DNA of 58,114 nt from Chloroflexi bacterium OLB14 (lineage in GTDB: Bacteria > Chloroflexota > Anaerolineae > Anaerolineales > Villigracilaceae): positions 1 to 58,114 of the forward strand of contig LMZR01000019.1 of NCBI GenBank assembly GCA_001567105.1, read 5' to 3'. The position numbers were made by a program, and so were the translations under genes. Below are positions 56,050-58,114 of this stretch, in pieces. Each line of letters starts with the position of its first letter. The stretch's first letter is position 1. The notes beneath the pieces were generated by a model that was given only the letters and a program-made list of their open reading frames with translations, ran no database searches and was not told where the DNA came from.

Positions 56050-56902
56050 TTAATTCCCAAACTCAAAAGTTGGCATACCTTCAACATCAGTCACCACTTT
56101 GAACAAGCCCCCTGAAAGCGGATATTTTTTTATATCTTCATCACTCATGCCCTGCCGTGCAGAGGTGATGAATAACTCGTTCATATTTTTTCCACCAAAC
56201 ACGCAACAGGAAGTATGTAAAGCAGGCACTGATATTTTTTCTAACAATGTACCCAAATTCGGATTCCATTTTGTAATTTGCGCGCCACCCCACATCGCAA
56301 TCCATAAATTGCCTTGTATGTCAGATGTCATGCCATCGGGCCAGCCAAAAGATTCAGGGATTGCAAAGGCTACACGCGAGTTTGCAATTTCGCCAGTTTT
56401 CACATCATAGTCAAAGGCTTGTACTTGACGTGTAGGCGTATCAATATAATAAAAAGTTTTATAGTCAGGGCTCCACGCTAAGCCATTTGAAATGGTTACG
56501 CCTTTTAATAATATCTTTGCTTGTTTACCATCATAAGAATATAAATTGCCCGTTGAATCTTTTTCGTTCATATCCATTGTGCCGAAAATAAAAACGACCA
56601 GCGGAATCACATTTGCCATCATTGATGCGGTTGGTAGTAGGCTCATGCAAAAGATAAAGATTCGTTTGATGAGCAGAACCAACTTCAAGGTCAATTAAAG
56701 AGGCGCGTTTTCCTAAAATCAAATTTCCATTTTTGCAAGGGGCTAGGCATCCAATCAAATCATCTAACTCAATTAATAAATCATAATTGGCATAGATTTT
56801 TTTTTGCAAAATATCAAGCCAATATAAAGTTTGAGTTTTAGAATCCCAAGCACTGCCTTCACCTAATATTGCTTTTGCATCAAAAATTAATTCAACATTC
56901 AT
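56050..56902 (-). CDS. SMP-30/gluconolactonase family protein (one frame break)
   Basis: About 283 aa reconstructed. Six-bladed propeller family: AILGEGSAWDSKTQTLYWLDI (metal-binding Glu), NRINDGKCDSAGRFYFGTM (metal-binding Asn/Asp), ISNGLAWSPDYKTFYYIDT and FGWPDGMTSDIQGNLWIAMWGG. It hydrolyses sugar lactones or similar. The break lies near 56585-56594, where one A must be dropped from one of two adjacent runs. The ATG overlaps the corA stop codon (TAATG), so translation is coupled. Confidence 0.87.
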
Positions 56903-57828
56903 TAGAACCAATTTCGTTTATAGAAAAATAAAGTTGCCATGGCTGTTAAAAATAGTGATAGTGCCAACACAAATATAAATGCATTGGGCTGCGTTTCGCC
57001 TGGTAATGCTACGTTCATGCCATAAAATGATGCCACGATGGTTGGCACGTTGAAGATGATGGTTAATGCCGCTAATGCTTTCATCACTACGTTTAAGTTA
57101 TTTGAAATGATAGAAGCAAACGCATCCATCATGCTGGCTAAAATTTCAGTGTTGATGTTAGTCATCTGAATGGCTTGTTGATTTTCAGTTAACACATCTT
57201 CAAGCAAGTCTTGGTCTTCTTCATAATAATTAAATAGTTGTGTTCTTTGCACACGTTCCATCATCACTTCGTTAGCACGTAAAGCAGTTGCAAAATAAGT
57301 TAAACTTTTTTGATATTTTAATAACTCAAGCAACTCACGATTTTGGGTTGATTTTTGTAAACGATCTTCAACCAATTCGGTAGCACGATTAATTTCACGC
57401 AACAAATTCAAATAGCGTGCGGCGGTTTCAAGAAAAATATACAAAGCCAAACGATAACGTTTGCCAGTTTTCAAATGACGATGCTTCCCGTTGATTAATG
57501 GTTTGAAAATATCACTTTCATAACGACAAACTGTAATCATTTTATTCCCCAAAATCATAATACCCAATGGCACGGTGGTATAAGGAATATCACTTTCAGG
57601 TTGGTGAATAGGAATACGCAACAAAATAAACGTGTAATCTTCATCACGTTCCATGCGTGGCATTTCATCTTGATCAAGACAATAATTGATGTAATCCATC
57701 TCCATCCCCCAATTTACTATTTTTTCCATTTCCTCATGTGTTGGGTTTATGGCATGAACCCAAACTCCATTGGAAACATTTTCAACGGCTTGCAAACCGT
57801 TCTCTGTTGTTTTATAAATACACAACAT
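56902..57828 (-). CDS. corA: CorA family magnesium/cobalt transporter
   Basis: 308 aa; AAGGAGG precedes the ATG at 57828, which is preferred over the upstream ATG at 57858. Cytoplasmic N-terminal domain (about 1-240) with long coiled helices, then two C-terminal transmembrane helices with the signature SFYGMNVALPG between them. It forms a pentameric channel for Mg2+ or Co2+. The C-terminus ends in FFYKRNWF, typical of the basic tail. Confidence 0.93.
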   Translation of the reverse strand: MLCIYKTTENGLQAVENVSNGVWVHAINPTHEEMEKIVNWGMEMDYINYCLDQDEMPRMERDEDYTFILLRIPIHQPESDIPYTTVPLGIMILGNKMITVCRYESDIFKPLINGKHRHLKTGKRYRLALYIFLETAARYLNLLREINRATELVEDRLQKSTQNRELLELLKYQKSLTYFATALRANEVMMERVQRTQLFNYYEEDQDLLEDVLTENQQAIQMTNINTEILASMMDAFASIISNNLNVVMKALAALTIIFNVPTIVASFYGMNVALPGETQPNAFIFVLALSLFLTAMATLFFYKRNWF

Positions 57829-57851
57829 TGGCAACCTCCTTGCATGATTTA

Positions 57852-57883
57852 ACATCACGCGAGGAATGCCTACAACGTGATGT
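57852..57883. other. Hairpin in the corA leader region
   Basis: Arms ACATCACG and CGTGATGT with a 16-nt loop, just upstream of the corA ribosome site. It is not an M-box as far as I can see and has no T-tract. It could be an mRNA element or the end of the preceding transcript. Confidence 0.35.
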
Positions 57884-58014
57884 GTATTAAATAGGGTATC
57901 GTAAACTACTATCGTCCATGATGTTTATTTTTTTCCATTTTACGCCCGATGCGGAATTTGCACAACGGCAATTTTTGATAAAAACCCCCGCGCCTCTTTC
58001 TTAATGCAAGTTGA

Positions 58015-58114
58015 TTACTCCCCTTCAACTGTTTTCTTAACTTTTAGCTTCTCCTGCCATTCCCGCACTACAGGTAGGTATTTCTGCCAAAAATTATCCA
58101 AAGGCGACGAGCTT
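58015..58114 (-). CDS. Partial coding region, C-terminus of an unknown protein
   Basis: A reading frame enters from the right edge and ends at a TAA at 58015-58017, giving 32 C-terminal residues with a helix (LDNFWQKYLPVVREWQEKL) and a charged tail (KKTVEGE). The gene itself lies beyond the window. Amphipathic helix and tail give no family. Confidence 0.45.
   Translation of the reverse strand, partial: SSSPLDNFWQKYLPVVREWQEKLKVKKTVEGE

Noticed and set aside
1..58114. CRISPR arrays, toxin-antitoxin pairs, restriction-modification or phage modules
   Set aside because: No regularly spaced direct repeats and no matching proteins; the nucleotidyltransferase at 41399 lacks a partner gene.

Overview
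The window looks like a chromosomal piece of an AT-rich Chloroflexota bacterium, most likely class Anaerolineae. This is inferred from three secreted proteins whose C-terminal SLH repeats have the form GC..YCP..xTRAQMAVFL, from many lipoproteins with P/T-rich linkers, and from the mix of surface-glycan genes. No rRNA, CRISPR array, transposase or phage gene was seen. There is one tRNA (CAU anticodon).

Layout. 1-2317: small hairpins, then a LuxR-type response regulator and its histidine kinase (minus strand). 2503-6239: GtrA, a GT39 mannosyltransferase-like protein and a lipoprotein (plus). 6440-7966: SLH surface protein. 8026-30677: a 22.6 kb minus-strand surface-polysaccharide locus of thirteen genes with a Wzm/Wzt-type ABC exporter, two methyltransferases and a set of very large multi-domain glycosyltransferases (GT2-GT2-GT4, GT4-GT4-sulfotransferase, GT4-GT2-GT4, GT2-GT4, CsaB-GT4). 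30897-34444: two paralogous SLH proteins with GH26-like domains. 34598-40514: plus-strand glycan genes (two GT4, a WecA/MraY-like initiator, a large membrane protein). 40575-58114: mostly housekeeping genes (two deoxynucleoside kinases, nucleotidyltransferase, pyrB, DsbA-like, enoyl-CoA hydratase, two phosphodiesterase lipoproteins, hutU, tpx, azlCD, GGDEF protein, tRNA, SMP-30, CorA).

How it fits together. CsaB-type pyruvyl transferases make the pyruvylated wall glycan that SLH domains bind in other bacteria. Here a CsaB domain fused to a GT4 lies in an ABC-exported glycan locus flanked by three SLH proteins, so the region plausibly encodes both an anchoring polymer and proteins hung on it. 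A sulfotransferase domain and two methyltransferases suggest further decoration. Two near-identical, oppositely oriented ~170 bp palindromic repeats (5145-5314 and 41215-41383) bracket this whole region.

Caveat. Twenty-three single-base frame breaks lie in A/T homopolymers, twenty being one base too many. They hit housekeeping genes (tpx, hutU, azlD) as well as glycosyltransferases, so I read them as probable consensus errors and annotate the reconstructed full-length genes. A second pattern is a TANNNT box exactly 6 nt before ATG in four genes with no Shine-Dalgarno sequence, suggesting leaderless mRNAs.
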